From Haliotis asinina (taxonomy: Eukaryota; Mollusca; Gastropoda; Lepetellida; Haliotidae): 64,000 nucleotides of DNA. The stretch spans positions 32,973,054 through 33,037,053 of the forward strand of contig NC_090282.1 in assembly GCF_037392515.1 (NCBI RefSeq), given 5' to 3'. The translations under genes and the position numbers were made by a program. Positions 12,701-22,647 of this stretch are shown here, piece by piece. How positions within the stretch are numbered: the first letter of the stretch is position 1; every line of letters begins with the position of its first letter. The notes beneath the pieces were generated by a model. It made no database searches and was not told the DNA's origin. It worked only from the letters and a program-made list of their open reading frames with translations.

Positions 12701-15700
12701 GATAAAAGAGATTTGCATTCTTGAAATATAATATAACCATACTTACTAAAAGATATATTCCTTGGCATGTGATATATGTTATTATTACTCACCCATTGAA
12801 GATACTGCAATGTAATATTTTTATGGCACTATTACACTAGTGTAATACCGCTTGACATATGACAAAATGGTTTAAAGTTGTGATGTCACAATGCTAATGT
12901 CGCTGTCACATTTTTACTAGACCTTGTTTGACTCGTGGAAATCTGAGAGTCCTCACACTGTAGGCAATTTAGCTGCAGTTTCTGTCAATTTATGTTAGCT
13001 AGTAATAAACAGAATACTAAAGTCACTTCCATGAAATACCATTTTTATTAAACTAATTAAAGAGTTCGTATCAAACTCGCTTTGGCTTGTATGATACCAA
13101 ATCATGAACTTGTTTAATAAAAATGGTATTGCATGGAAGGTCATTTAGTACCCTCTATTTATATTAACATCTGTCAGCAGGGATGTAAGAAGAAGGGTAC
13201 AATGCATATAGCTCATTTCTGGTGGTCCTTAACATGATATTGCTGGAATATTGCTGAAAGTGGCATAAAAATGAACTTACTTACTCACTGTTTGAGAAGG
13301 TGAGCTACAGGAATGGACTGTTTATTGTGTACCAGCATTAGCCATGTAGTAATTTTTTTTTTGTCCTGTGTATTGTAATATGGGTGTATAGGGTCCATTG
13401 TTTACTGCATGTTTATATACCAAGTACTGCATGCTGGATAGAAACTATATCATGATAACAGCTATGTGTCTACAGTTCATATGTATTTAGGGAAGACACA
13501 TTGGGTGTGGTCATTGGTCACCAAAATGAGTATGAGGAGGTCAGAATGGCCACTGTGTTTGCAACAAGGTGTGATCTGAGTGCTATGGATGGCCTTGTGG
13601 TTAAAGTGTTTGCTTGTCATGCTGAAGACCTGGGTTCAATTTCCCATTTGGATACAATGTGTGAAGCCCGTTTCTAGTGTCCCCAGTTGTAATGTCGTTG
13701 GCATATTGCTAGTAGGGACATAAAACCATACACACTCACTCCCTGTGACTGCAGTATGTGGGACAGTGAATGTATCCCCACTGTCGACTGATTCGTCAAG
13801 GGTTAGAGATACGCAGAGAACTATTCTTAGCTGTAATATTGCTGACTCGGGAATTCTTCTGATCACTCTGTGCATCTAACAAGACAAAGAACAGGCCTCC
13901 TGAACAGACCTTGTGAGATAATATCTGAATATATTACTATGTATAACTAGATATTTGTCCGTGTCAAAACCCCTTATGGCCACTTTTTATGTTAATGTAA
14001 GTAATATTCAATAGAAGGTGTTTGGATTTGTTCTTTTTGCAATAGTTAATCTATTTAATAATGCAAATTTGTACTTATGGTACCATGAAATAGTATGAAA
14101 GGATTCACACAAGGGTATGTTTGAAGGAGCGTTTTAGTTGATACTAGATGGTGACTGGTTGTTGAGACGCTAACCTTCCCTTGTAGCTCCTCCGATGACA
14201 GTGACTCGGAAGCAGGCGATGTTGCGACTCCCATTCGTACCTTCCCTGTGTCATCACGCCGCAACCCATACCAGCTTGACCACGTGTCTAACCCCCTCAC
14301 TTTCCCCCTCCCTCCACCTGTGTTCAGAAAGCCTGTCAGGTACACTGGTGCCTAACTTAAAAGGGGACTTGTCTCTGATCATTTGGCTGTTGAGGCCTTT
14401 ACATTTTACATAAAACTTTTACAGGGATAGGTCATGAGTTTGGACTAAAGGGAGTTCTGTTTAAATAAATTATGCCGGAGTTTGTCCATTTCTTTAATAA
14501 ATACATAACATTTGAGTATGATGTCTGAGAGGAGCTAAATATCTGAGACAAGTCCATCTTATTTGTGTGTGTTGTTACCCGTTAATACACTGCCGAGGAA
14601 GTAAAGTATCATGTGATACTAGTACACAATGTTGGTGCTACCAAAGACATTTATTAGGTGCCAACTTTTTCAAACTTTCCTGAAGATGAAGACGTGTAAG
14701 AGTAATTCACACACCAGCCTATTCAAGCAGAAATTGCCTTTATAAAGTAGATCAATCTAACAGAAATTGACACTAAATATTTTAATAAGTTTCAGTAGTG
14801 GTTAATGTAACTGAAATGACCTTGACATTTGATGATGGTGAACTTAAAGAGAGAATGTGCCTATAAAATATAGTGGAAATTGTTTCCTCCTATATCAAAA
14901 GTTTCTTCAGAGATGCGCCCATACAAATGTATGACTTAGAATATTAACTTTTTCTGTTTTGAATTATTTTGTTAAAAAGATAAAACCAGTGATAGCTTTC
15001 TTTTTCCTTGTCGACAGCATCAGTTCCTATCAATCTTTCAGGACGGGTCCGGTTTTAAAGACAGTGAATCGACATATGGTGAACTCGACACCTCCACTGA
15101 TTGCATCTGGAATTATACCACCAAGACGGTCATCTGTAACATCAGAACTGACCAACCAGAAATTAGATGACCGGACACGCATCACTCGCTCTTCTGGACC
15201 ATTGGTAGGTATTCAGGTTGTTTCTATGGTAACCTCTCAATTATCAGAAATCCCCTTTGGTAGACAGGATAACATGGCATTGTTTAATCCATTAATCACA
15301 TGATCATGACTGGTCTGCCTAATGGGACAGGTACTAATATTGGGACCAATTCATCACCCACAGATTCCAGGTATTCTGGTTAACTGTGCCAGCCCTACTG
15401 ACCTGGTTGATTAATGTCATTGTATTAAAATTGCATCGACCAATGCTCATGATATCAAACTGATTTGTCTGAGTTGAGACTTAATTGATTGTTTACAGAC
15501 CAACATCATCTAGCTGTAATATCACCGAGTTTGGCTTGAACCATCAAATATGCAAGAAATGTCAATATACATGTATTCTTAAAACATATTAATATCATAA
15601 CTCAGCCTGATATCAAAGGTGATGTGACACAATGTTATTATTTCAACAGTTTAACTGACGAGAGTAAGTATCTCTGTGTATGGCTACTGGGTTTGTTTTG

Positions 15701-17114
15701 GTGCACATTGGTTTTGGATACCGGTCACAGATTACAGATGTCTGTATCATAGATGTGATAGAAAGTTGCTTGTTGTGGTGCAGTTAGCTTCCATTGCTCT
15801 GCTTGTTGTTCACCATTGTGGTAGACAAGCTGGATCTCATATTATGTAAGGGGTGATAGGGTAGCTTAATGGTATATGGTGTTAAGCCCATTTCCAGTGT
15901 CCCCTGCCATGATAATGCTGGAATATTGCTATAAGCTCATGTTCCCAATGTTAAATTAACTGTAACCAATGAGCATTTGGAGATAAGGCAAGAACAGGAG
16001 ATCTTTGAGTCAAGAAACTGTGTCTGGAATAGCTATCCATGTCAATCAGCCACATGGTATCTCATTGAATGGCATTAGACAAGTATTCAACATGCAGTCA
16101 AGTCATCATGAGTGCAAGAGTGCAATATTTTGAATGTGGCACTGAGGTCCTTTTAACCTTCCCCAATGCAACATTCTGTTACTGTATAAAATCTGTTGAC
16201 ACTTGTTTTCTTAATCAAAGTATTGCCTATGCACTGATTTTTGGTTTCTGTGAGAAAATGGCACTGGGCACATTTGACTGACAATTCCTGAATTCTGAAA
16301 CATTCTATACTCAAGGAATAATGGCTACCTCCTCCCCCTTTATCATCTCTGTGAAGCTCTCCTGAACTTCTGTGTATATGTGACAAAACATAATTGTAGT
16401 CAGTGAGGAAGCCTCATGGTTAAGGAGTTTGATGGGTACAATGTGTGAATTAATTTCTTGTACCACCAGATGTGATATTGCAAAATGTTGATGAAAGCAG
16501 CATCGAATATATTCTGTCACAATACTGTACAATACTGTGTCCATATTAAAACTGAATTTATTTGTCAGTTCATATTGTTTACTTTTGTATAAGCTTTTTA
16601 AATCAGGAGCTTTTAAGTATCTAAAAGTTGTGAATGTGGTCAATAACACTCCATACTCCATCGAAATATTTGAGCCCTGGGGGTGGTGTATAAACTATAG
16701 ATGACCTAAATAATCAAGAGAGTTGTATGAGTAGGCAGTTAAGATCATTTTAGTTAATTTACCTTGTTTAATTAACATGAATATCTCACATACAGACTCC
16801 ATTTTGCCAAACCTACATCTTGTCTATTTGATCATAGTTATTCAACTTACTGTTTCATCTGTTGTCGCATATCCAGTTCACACCTTCTTCAGAACAGAAG
16901 CATATCACTGTCTTACCATATTGGTAGGTAAAAGAAATCGATCACTGTTAAGTTTATCAGTTTCAACTGAATCAGAGATTATATGTCTCTTTAGAAATTT
17001 TCATGAAGTCTTCCATCACTTACATTTCTGTTTCAACATACATAAAACCAATGATATTTCTGTCCTCAGATAGGCAGTCTGCGATCTAATGGTGTCCATC
17101 AAGGCTTCAACTAA
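54..17114 (+). CDS. AGBL2/AGBL3: Cytosolic carboxypeptidase, CCP2/CCP3 type (3' part of gene)
   Basis: I join thirteen exons whose splice phases agree: 54-199, 625-723, 1395-1519, 2034-2334, 2704-2854, 5449-5700, 7450-7578, 8664-8723, 10564-10714, 12515-12632, 14187-14339, 15018-15204 and 17070-17114 (stop TAA). They give 638 residues. The family (peptidase M14D) is known to remove C-terminal glutamates and related residues from tubulin and other proteins in cytosol and cilia. The first two exons hold the end of the catalytic domain; the rest is a Ser/Pro/Lys-rich tail with an acidic-serine stretch followed by a basic stretch, as in vertebrate CCP2. CCP5, CCP1 and CCP4 fit less well. The start and the zinc ligands lie left of the window. 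The boundary after exon 5449 and the choice of last exon are uncertain. Confidence 0.85.
728..1035 (+). repeat. 25-bp minisatellite in a CCP intron
   Basis: About twelve tandem units of TACTGGGCTATCATTGGCTC followed by ATTTA, decaying toward the right and with scattered remnants to about 1170. Because the unit is 25 bp and lacks stops, all three plus-strand frames stay open across it; these open frames are not genes. Confidence 0.92.
1927..2020 (+). repeat. (CTCA)n microsatellite next to a CCP splice acceptor
   Basis: An uninterrupted run of about 23 tetramers, preceded by CTCA-rich sequence from about 1850. It ends 13 bp before the acceptor of exon 2034. The tetramer is the usual tail of the local SINE family, but no SINE body is evident just upstream. 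Confidence 0.95.
2034..2854 (+). CDS. AGBL2/AGBL3: CCP tail exons with acidic-serine and basic stretches
   Basis: Exon 2034-2334 begins DSNLSEVEAEM and has charged, Lys/Asp-rich coiled-coil-like sequence (KDREKSSLEDKQDKGKKEDK). It joins exon 2704-2854 in phase 2 (GA|T). That exon reads SSDSDSESEPE followed by KTRKKKRKSRKQRDRDKK. Vertebrate CCP2 has a comparable serine/aspartate run followed by a lysine run just after the catalytic domain, which supports the CCP2/3 assignment. The basic run could act as a nuclear-localisation or tubulin-tail contact; this is inference. Confidence 0.8.
3078..3460 (+). mobile_element. Foldback MITE with CRE motif, copy A
   Basis: Starts TTACTCACCCACTGAAGATA. 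The right half is a long hairpin with arms near 3309-3360 and 3403-3452 (…ATACTAAACTATGTCCC / GGGACATAGTTTAATATT…). It contains the octamer TGACGTCA at 3140-3147 and a second ACGTCAC nearby. Related copies lie at 12784 and 53631. No coding sequence, so non-autonomous. Confidence 0.85.
4235..4640 (+). repeat. 50-bp minisatellite in a CCP intron
   Basis: About seven to eight tandem units based on CAGACAGGTAGGTGGTTTCA then GGTTGTCATGGGTCCCCAGA and CGATAGTGGC. Degenerate units continue to about 4860. Many units contain ACAGGTAGGT, a good match to a 5' splice site. Confidence 0.9.
5119..5139 (+). repeat. Short (GT)n microsatellite
   Basis: About ten GT dinucleotides within the CCP intron before exon 5449. 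Confidence 0.9.
5701..6242 (+). other. Possible extension of CCP exon 5449 plus an extra exon 6130-6242
   Basis: The reading frame of exon 5449 stays open for 85 codons past the proposed donor at 5701 (AAG|gtagtg), to a stop at 5953-5955. A second donor at 5834 (GCAG|gtgtac) leaves phase 1. A candidate exon at 6130-6242, after TTATGGCAG, then continues with MIHLHTASCIVERRAEQ and ends in phase 0 before gtgtgagc, which fits the next exon at 7450. Both models keep the frame. I use the shorter one because its donor is adequate and needs fewer assumptions. Confidence 0.3.
7450..8723 (+). CDS. AGBL2/AGBL3: CCP tail exons 7450-7578 and 8664-8723
   Basis: Exon 7450-7578 (43 codons, phase 0 at both ends) reads ANAALDKYMRMATRPHYISK and ends ERSIERQAK|gtacac. 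Exon 8664-8723 (20 codons, phase 0 at both ends) reads RMAEIKKKTEEDRQKDLSFF and ends at gtgagt. Both acceptors follow good tracts (CTGATTGCAG, CACATTCCAG). Because both exons are multiples of three they could be skipped without frame change. The intron between them carries MITE fragments. Confidence 0.78.
7678..7860. mobile_element. MITE with GAGGACAA… inverted repeats
   Basis: Left arm GAGGACAACTTTTATGGATA then TACAACTT; right arm AAGTTGTATATCCAGAAAAA then TTGTCCTC, with 'TATTCTG' and 'CAGAATAAA' further in. About 180 bp, no coding capacity. Related pieces occur at 8010-8305, 25585-25770 and 58330-58412. Confidence 0.82.
8010..8305. mobile_element. Related palindromic MITE, degraded
   Basis: Arms GGGCAAACTTTATGGATGAA and TTCATCCATAAAGTTTGTCC bracket about 290 bp. 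The terminal ACTTTATGGAT motif is shared with the elements at 7678 and 25585, suggesting one family, but the interior differs. Confidence 0.6.
9960..9983 (+). repeat. (CA)n microsatellite
   Basis: About twelve CA dinucleotides inside the CCP intron 8724-10563. The rest of that intron is AT-rich and shows nothing I recognise. Confidence 0.9.
10564..15204 (+). CDS. AGBL2/AGBL3: CCP tail exons 10564-15204
   Basis: Four exons join in matching phases (1, 2, 2, 0). Exon 10564-10714 reads FVDGRNAPGQPPLASPDDIH. Exon 12515-12632 reads DNFRDLCPGVHSTNGF. Exon 14187-14339 reads SSDDSDSEAGDVATP. Exon 15018-15204 ends TRITRSSGPL before gtaggt. They are Ser/Pro/Asn-rich with a second acidic-serine run, look disordered, and match no domain I know. 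Clean GT-AG signals and phase continuity are the evidence for coding. Confidence 0.75.
10715..12282. other. CCP intron, no recognised feature
   Basis: AT-rich intron sequence with many short A/T runs. I found no long open frame, repeat or inverted repeat in it. Confidence 0.6.
12283..12500 (-). repeat. Second-family interspersed repeat, inverted copy
   Basis: Contains, in reverse orientation, the family blocks TTGTAAGAGGCAACTAACAG, GACACATGTCGTCACAATTG, GATGCTCATGCTGTTGATCA and CAGCTGGAATATTGCTGAGT. It abuts the acceptor of exon 12515. Confidence 0.85.
12784..13160 (+). mobile_element. Foldback MITE, copy B
   Basis: Same layout as the copy at 3078: start TTACTCACCCATTGAAGATA, hairpin arms at about 13014-13054 and 13111-13151 (ACCATTTTTATTAAAC against GTTTAATAAAAATGGT). 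The CRE-like sites have decayed to TGATGTCA and TGACATAT. Confidence 0.87.
13211..13290 (+). repeat. SINE fragment (3' part)
   Basis: GATATTGCTGGAATATTGCT then GAAAGTGGCATAAAA and a short ACTTACTTACTCACTG tail match the SINE body end; the tRNA-like head is missing. Confidence 0.75.
13582..13740 (+). repeat. tRNA-derived SINE
   Basis: Head GGCCTTGTGGTTAAAGTGTT and box-B-like GGGTTCAATTTCCC, body with AATGTGTGAAGCCCGTTTCT and GTGTCCCC, ending ACATAAAACCATACACACTC. The head resembles a tRNA gene and would give an internal pol III promoter. Confidence 0.87.
15370..15545 (-). repeat. Second-family repeat, degraded inverted copy
   Basis: Blocks GCATCGACCAATGCTCATGA, GATTGTTTACAGACCAACAT and TAGCTGTAATATCACCGAGT match the reversed family consensus with many changes. 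Confidence 0.6.
15848..15935 (+). repeat. SINE fragment
   Basis: GGTGTTAAGCCCATTTCCAG and TGCTGGAATATTGCTATAAG match the SINE body; the head is degraded. A further remnant may lie at 16402-16500. Confidence 0.6.
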
Positions 17115-17508
17115 AGGTCACTGTCACTGCAATGGTCAAGATCAAGGCGTTCTCAAGGACAAACAATAAACCTCAGGAAATTATGCTGATGAGAATATAT
17201 GAAAAGGAGGAATCTGATTGTTGGAATATGTCACTGAAGGTGTCAAGCACACAAACTGAATTTAAACGACAACATAAATGATTGTTCCCCCAAACTCAAT
17301 GACTGATGTAAGTTTTATGTTTCATCAATATCAACAAGCCATGACCTCATTTACCTGCAGAAGTTCTGCAACAATTTTTTATCTGTGTATTCCATGGTCT
17401 CCCTGGTCACAATCAAGGATATGACCAACACATTGACTGAAGCAATATGGAGACTGTGTTAAAGATAGAAAGAGTTGCTTCCATTCCCCCATAATCTTTC
17501 TCCCGCAG

Positions 17509-17550
17509 ATTTACCGAGGTAACATGAAGTGGTTCAACCCTGTACTGTAA
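17509..17550 (+). CDS. Candidate alternative last exon of the CCP gene
   Basis: After a strong polypyrimidine acceptor (CTTTCTCCCGCAG) there is a phase-0 reading IYRGNMKWFNPVL then TAA. Exon 15018-15204 also ends in phase 0, so it could splice here instead of to 17070, whose reading is IGSLRSNGVHQGFN then TAA. The acceptor here is stronger than the one at 17070. Only one of the two can end a given transcript. Confidence 0.35.
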   Translation: MYRGNMKWFNPVL

Positions 17551-18462
17551 ATAATTTGGGAGTGTTTAGTTATATTTGTGATTCCTCTAGTAATTGTTGT
17601 CAGATTTTGTTAATAATTATAGTATATATCAATTAATAAATATCATTCAGGATAGGGGAATGGGAGGAACTCTTACCCTAAGGATGAGTCACAAAACAAC
17701 AGCCTGCACAAGGAACATTCACTGTCCATGATTATTCAGTAGTGTGGACTGTGAAAAGCAAGGAAATTAGAGTAGAGTCAAGTCTGCTATCATCCTCCTT
17801 CCAGTGATCTGTGATTCAGTAGCATAAGATGCTTGTTATGAACATAACTGACTGCATAGAACAATGTGTTAGTCAGTATTCATGTTGACCAGACACATGA
17901 GAATATCAAGAAAAAAAAACAGTTGAAAAAAACCCTCAGCCATCATGACTGTATTCACCTCTGCCTTATTAAATAGGGTCAAGGTCATACTCAAAATGAG
18001 GCAAGGTTGAACCACAAGTAAAGGACTACAGTGTACTAGAGAGTCTGTCTGCACATTCTATTGTGTCATAAGGTACTGTGCTTCCTGATGCATGCAAGGG
18101 GAATATACTTGAAATAAGTATCAGGGATAATATTCCAACTAGTCAAGAAGACAGAAATACGGAGGACATCACCAGTAACAACAGCCAATTATGTCCACTG
18201 ACATCTCAGACTGAGTCTGTTGCTATGACTACAGAGGTCTTCGATATAGACAGTGTTAAAAGTTTTTTAAGAAGAAAAGTGGAGAGGATTGGAGATGCTT
18301 TCTTTCATGTTATTTTCAAAATACGGTCAAATGCCTTGTATGGCAGTACATTTTTACAATGCTTTGATCAATGCTGAATGTAAATATAATTGTATAAATA
18401 TATGAACAGTTTCACATTCACTTTCTCATGTTACACCCAATTATCCTGCCAAACAAGCTCCA

Positions 18463-18612
18463 GGGCTCTGTTTCACAAAACTCTTGTAAGCCTAAGATTG
18501 TGAAAGTATTCTCATAGGCATTGTACCTCCCACACTGTAACACAGGAGCTATGGATGCTAGGAGAAAAATTGCAGAATCTTAGGCTTACGAGAGCTTTGT
18601 GAAACAGGGCCC
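18463..18612. mobile_element. Palindromic MITE
   Basis: Inverted arms of about 36 bp: GGGCTCTGTTTCACAAAACT… and, at the right, …AGAGCTTTGTGAAACAGGGC, both including AAGCCTAAGATT or its complement. About 150 bp, no coding sequence. Confidence 0.88.
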
Positions 18613-19199
18613 AGGAGGGTAAGGTCTGCAGATGGCTTTGGAGAGTTACATATCTTTGGCATTCCAGGAACCAAAGACTGCGGGGTTAAATCCTGGCTGG
18701 ATCTGATTATGGTCCAAGATTTGTGAGGACCTGTCTGTTTGGGTATAACCAAAGTGGTTTCAGCGACGTGCATCCCTAATGGCTTTCCTCCTTCATTAAG
18801 CCAATAAATCTTATGTATGTAGAATGTTGTTAAAGCTCACTTCCCAGCTTGCTCCCTCTAAGAAAAGGGTTGTTAAAGACTGTTATTACATACAAACAAA
18901 TCAGGATTTTCTTTCACTTCTGTACTGTCTTAACCAGGACACTCACTTGGAATTCCACTTTCTCAGTAAAGTACAAATTTATGCACTTTTTGTCCAATCT
19001 GGGATTCAAACCCATACTCTCAGAGTCGGGCATATTATCAAATGCACGCAAAGTCAACCATCTAACTCACTCAGTCACTGCATTATGATCATGTATACAG
19101 GAGATACGGCCTAGAGTACAATGTTCATAGCATAGCATTGCACTAGGTGGTATTACAGCTCTATGTCAGCAGGCTGCATGTAGTCAAATCTAGACCAAG

Positions 19200-19390
19200 A
19201 ATCCAGTGACTGATATCATGAACAACATGCATAAGCCATGTCAACGAGTCTGACCCTTCATAATCCAGTTAGTTACCTCTTTCAGTAAGCATGGGTTGCT
19301 GAATACCATTTCTGCATTAACCGTGTCAACGAGTCTGACCCTTCAATAGAGTTAGTTACCTCTTTCAGTAAGCATGGTTTGCAAAAACCA
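19200..19390 (+). repeat. Second-family repeat, partly duplicated
   Basis: The block GTCAACGAGTCTGACCCTTC … GTTAGTTACCTCTTTCAGTA then AGCATGG occurs twice in tandem (19237-19311 and 19323-19373). Only the right half of the family is present. Confidence 0.75.
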
Positions 19391-20876
19391 ATTTTAACAC
19401 AGATCATCACATTTCAAGTCATGTGAAGAGCTTTGCTCTACATTCACTATTTAATGCTCACAATGCAAGTAAATGTGGGTCTTGTTATTGACGATACAGA
19501 GCACAAACTCTTCTGCTGTAAATCAACAGAGCTCATAGGCAAGTCAAATTCTTTCAGAGCATTGTCTGTGCTGACGTAGCCTGAGACAGAGGAAAGGTAG
19601 TAATGTGTTGTATTTTTATTCAGCTTGATAGGCAGTTACATTGCAAATATACAAAAATAACCTTGCATATTTCCATATTTTAAGTAAATACTCCTGCATC
19701 TGATTGAACTATTGGCAAATCCAGTGACACATCAGTTATTGTTTAATGCCTCACTGGGCAATATTCCAAGGCTATATGTAAATTATCACCCACAGAAATA
19801 GCAATCTTCAACAAATACAGAACATCCTCTTAGGATCGTGTGACACCCAGCTTATCTGCTGAGGAAAATGACTGAAAGTTGTCACTTGGCCTTACAGCAT
19901 GAAGGGGATTAACTAATGACTTGCTCATTCAACAAGCCATAACACATTATCACTACTAAACAATGAGATCAGAAAGCTGAAAAAGAAAGATAACAAGACA
20001 CACAGTCTTGAGGTAAAGGTCACTAGTGAAATGTCACATTCAGGATTTTTGTATCTATAAAGCTTCAAGCATTGCTGACTGTACTAAACTACCATGCCAC
20101 AGGTTAACATGAAACCCCACTCAGACATTACATCCTCATTGCCAGTTGCAGGAAGAGTAACCAAGAGCACACATACCATCTTTAGATGACTTTAAGTCTG
20201 ATGTGGCTAGAGGACTCAACCAGAGATAATACGCTCTGCAGACAGACATTCCACCAGGGAGGTGGTGCACTTCTAGGACATCAAGACCCAAAAGTCCCAG
20301 CAACCGATGGAGTGATTGATGACCTTTATTGGAGGGAGTTGTGGATTTTGTATTGTTATTATCTCTGCCAGACCAGTGGACTGTAATGTTTAAAGCATAA
20401 TGGTTCATGAAAGGAACAACAGCAATAATACCGAGTAATGTTCCAAGCAAATGTGATAAGTTTATCATAAAACACAGAACTTTCATTACACACACAAATG
20501 AAATCAGAACCAACCAGTACAAATAATTGTCTTAAAAATCTTCAGGAATGTTCCTTGTGGACTATTATGACATGTCACCATACATACTATGCCCTTTGAA
20601 AGAAAATCTATATGTTTAAATATGGCAATATTATATATTATATGATAAATGTCCAGTTTGATTTTTCATAATCAACTACATCAGTAAATAACACACATAT
20701 TATCATTATGTAACATGTTAAATGGATGGCACAATCCTTGACAGTCCATAATCTGGTCTGTGTGATGACTAGTGATTCTGACTGATCCTGATGTGAGGGG
20801 AGACCTCATATCTGATCTTTTCTACTCTTATATGGCTCATATATTCTGATTGTGTCAATAAACAGCTGATAATTAT

Positions 20877-21035
20877 TGAGTGAGTAAGGTTTTACAACTC
20901 CTAGCAATATTCTAGTAATATCATGGTGGGGGACACAAAAAATGGGCTTCACACATTGTACCCATGGGGTGAATTGAACTCAGCTTATCAGTGTGACCAG
21001 CGGACACTTTAACCACCAGGCTACTGCACTGCCTC
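20877..21035 (-). repeat. tRNA-derived SINE, inverted
   Basis: TTGAGTGAGTAAGGTTTTAC, ATGGGCTTCACACATTGTAC and CTTTAACCACCAGGCTACTG are the reversed tail, body and head of the SINE. Confidence 0.87.
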
Positions 21036-21920
21036 AGCTGGTAATTAAGATGTAATTATGTTGCATGGTACTGTGGGTACATATAGTATCTAGATTACAT
21101 TACAATGAGTTCAAAAGTAGCCATTTCGCTTCGGCATGATTATGACATCCTTCTGTACATGATTACCCAACAGAGCACAAAGTCCAGCATAACACAAAAA
21201 AAACTCTTGTCTACTGACATGCATTACAATATTGGGGGCAGTTTAACTACAGATAAATGCATATAATACAGAACTGCGTAAGTAAGTCGTCAAGCTAGCA
21301 CCTGCTGGTAAAAGGAGCACTAATACCTTTCTCAGAATGTAAACAAAACGCATAACCATCATACACAAAAGAACTGAAACAATAAATAAATATAATCTGT
21401 TCAAGATATAACGCAATTCATCACAAACAACAACAGAAATTACATTGCAGAATATATGTAAGTAGTCTAAATGCTTACATACCCTCATACTGTATTAGGA
21501 TAACAAATGTTTACGCAATAATATTTTACGTCACAAAGTTTTTGAACTCTTGATTGTGGTTATCCAAACAGTTTCTGCTTGCAGACATTTAATAAGATAA
21601 TCATTGCAATAGGTATGTCTGGTCATGATAATATTTGAAAAAAAGAACCCAACACATAGTCAGAAATGTGGTTGGACCCTGTAGTCCTTAGCCAACATAG
21701 TTTTCACTACTGACAAACACAAAATATGACTGATCATTGGGTTCTGTTCACTGCCTTCCTTGATGAAGTGCCACACCCCATGAATGCATCATCCAAATAG
21801 ATCCACATAGCAAAGCACCATTAAATGTACACACATTTTATCATTGTTGGTGTGTAGAAAGTACATCTACCAACCAAACAAATAACAAAAATAGAATTTT
21901 CTCTATCATATATACCAAGT

Positions 21921-22033
21921 AAAAAATAGTTAGGGATATAGGTAAATTTTCAAAGTATGAATAATAATCTACTTATTCTTTGACAGACTGATAAAATATC
22001 AATCCTAACATGCCAATATCCCTAACTTTTTTG
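21921..22033. mobile_element. Small MITE
   Basis: Inverted ends AAAAAATAGTTAGGGATATA and CCAATATCCCTAACTTTTTT. About 113 bp, AT-rich, no coding sequence. Confidence 0.75.
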
Positions 22034-22647
22034 TTCAGTCACTGTACATACAAAGGCAATATAAAGTCTAATATTTATAATGTTTCATGCGTTTACTGGC
22101 TGAAGCACTACTGACTATTTTGTACATTATCATACATATCAACTAACACTGGCTTCCACAGAATATATTTCACTGGAGAGATCAAGTCCTCTCTCCTCAG
22201 AAACATCTGTGCCATGGAACTCAAACATCAGTTGCCATGCTATCATAATCAGTTGACCAGACATGCCTCTCTCACTGAAGCTTGTTGAATGTGCTTCTCA
22301 CACAAACACTTCAGGACTTAGGAAGAATGAGCTTTTATGATAAACAGAATTACACTCTTGTGTCTTTTGATTAGAGACATAACAACACTTCTTGAGTATC
22401 CTGAGTGATTTCCAGAGATGGTGCATGTTTCCTGATTTGTGACACAAACATGTTAAAGGGGTAATACACTTTGGCCAACTGAAAAAAAGATGGAGTGCCA
22501 CTTTAAGAATACTGACTTTCAACACCATATAATTAGAGCTAAGTAACTGTCCATGATACAATTTCAGCCACTGTAAAATGTATGATATTTGAGCTTTGAC
22601 TCCTGTGGTTCATCAATGAATACTTTCTGCTTCTGATGTAAATGGCA

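Larger units (their letters stand above)
17115..22647. other. Convergent 3' flank between CCP and A20/caspase-like genes
   Basis: About 5.5 kb without a supported coding gene. AATAAA follows the CCP stop at 17165-17170, and further ATTAATAAATA at about 17632 could serve a longer 3' UTR. Inside are a palindromic MITE (18463), partial repeats (19200), a SINE (20877) and a small MITE (21921). An open frame on the minus strand at 20522-20136 is discussed as a finding. The rest is AT-rich and unrecognised. Confidence 0.6.

Noticed and set aside
18078-18377. 99-codon frame in the CCP 3' flank
   Set aside because: Composition is fairly protein-like, but there is no acceptor of matching phase that improves the gene model, and it follows both candidate stops. 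Probably 3' UTR.
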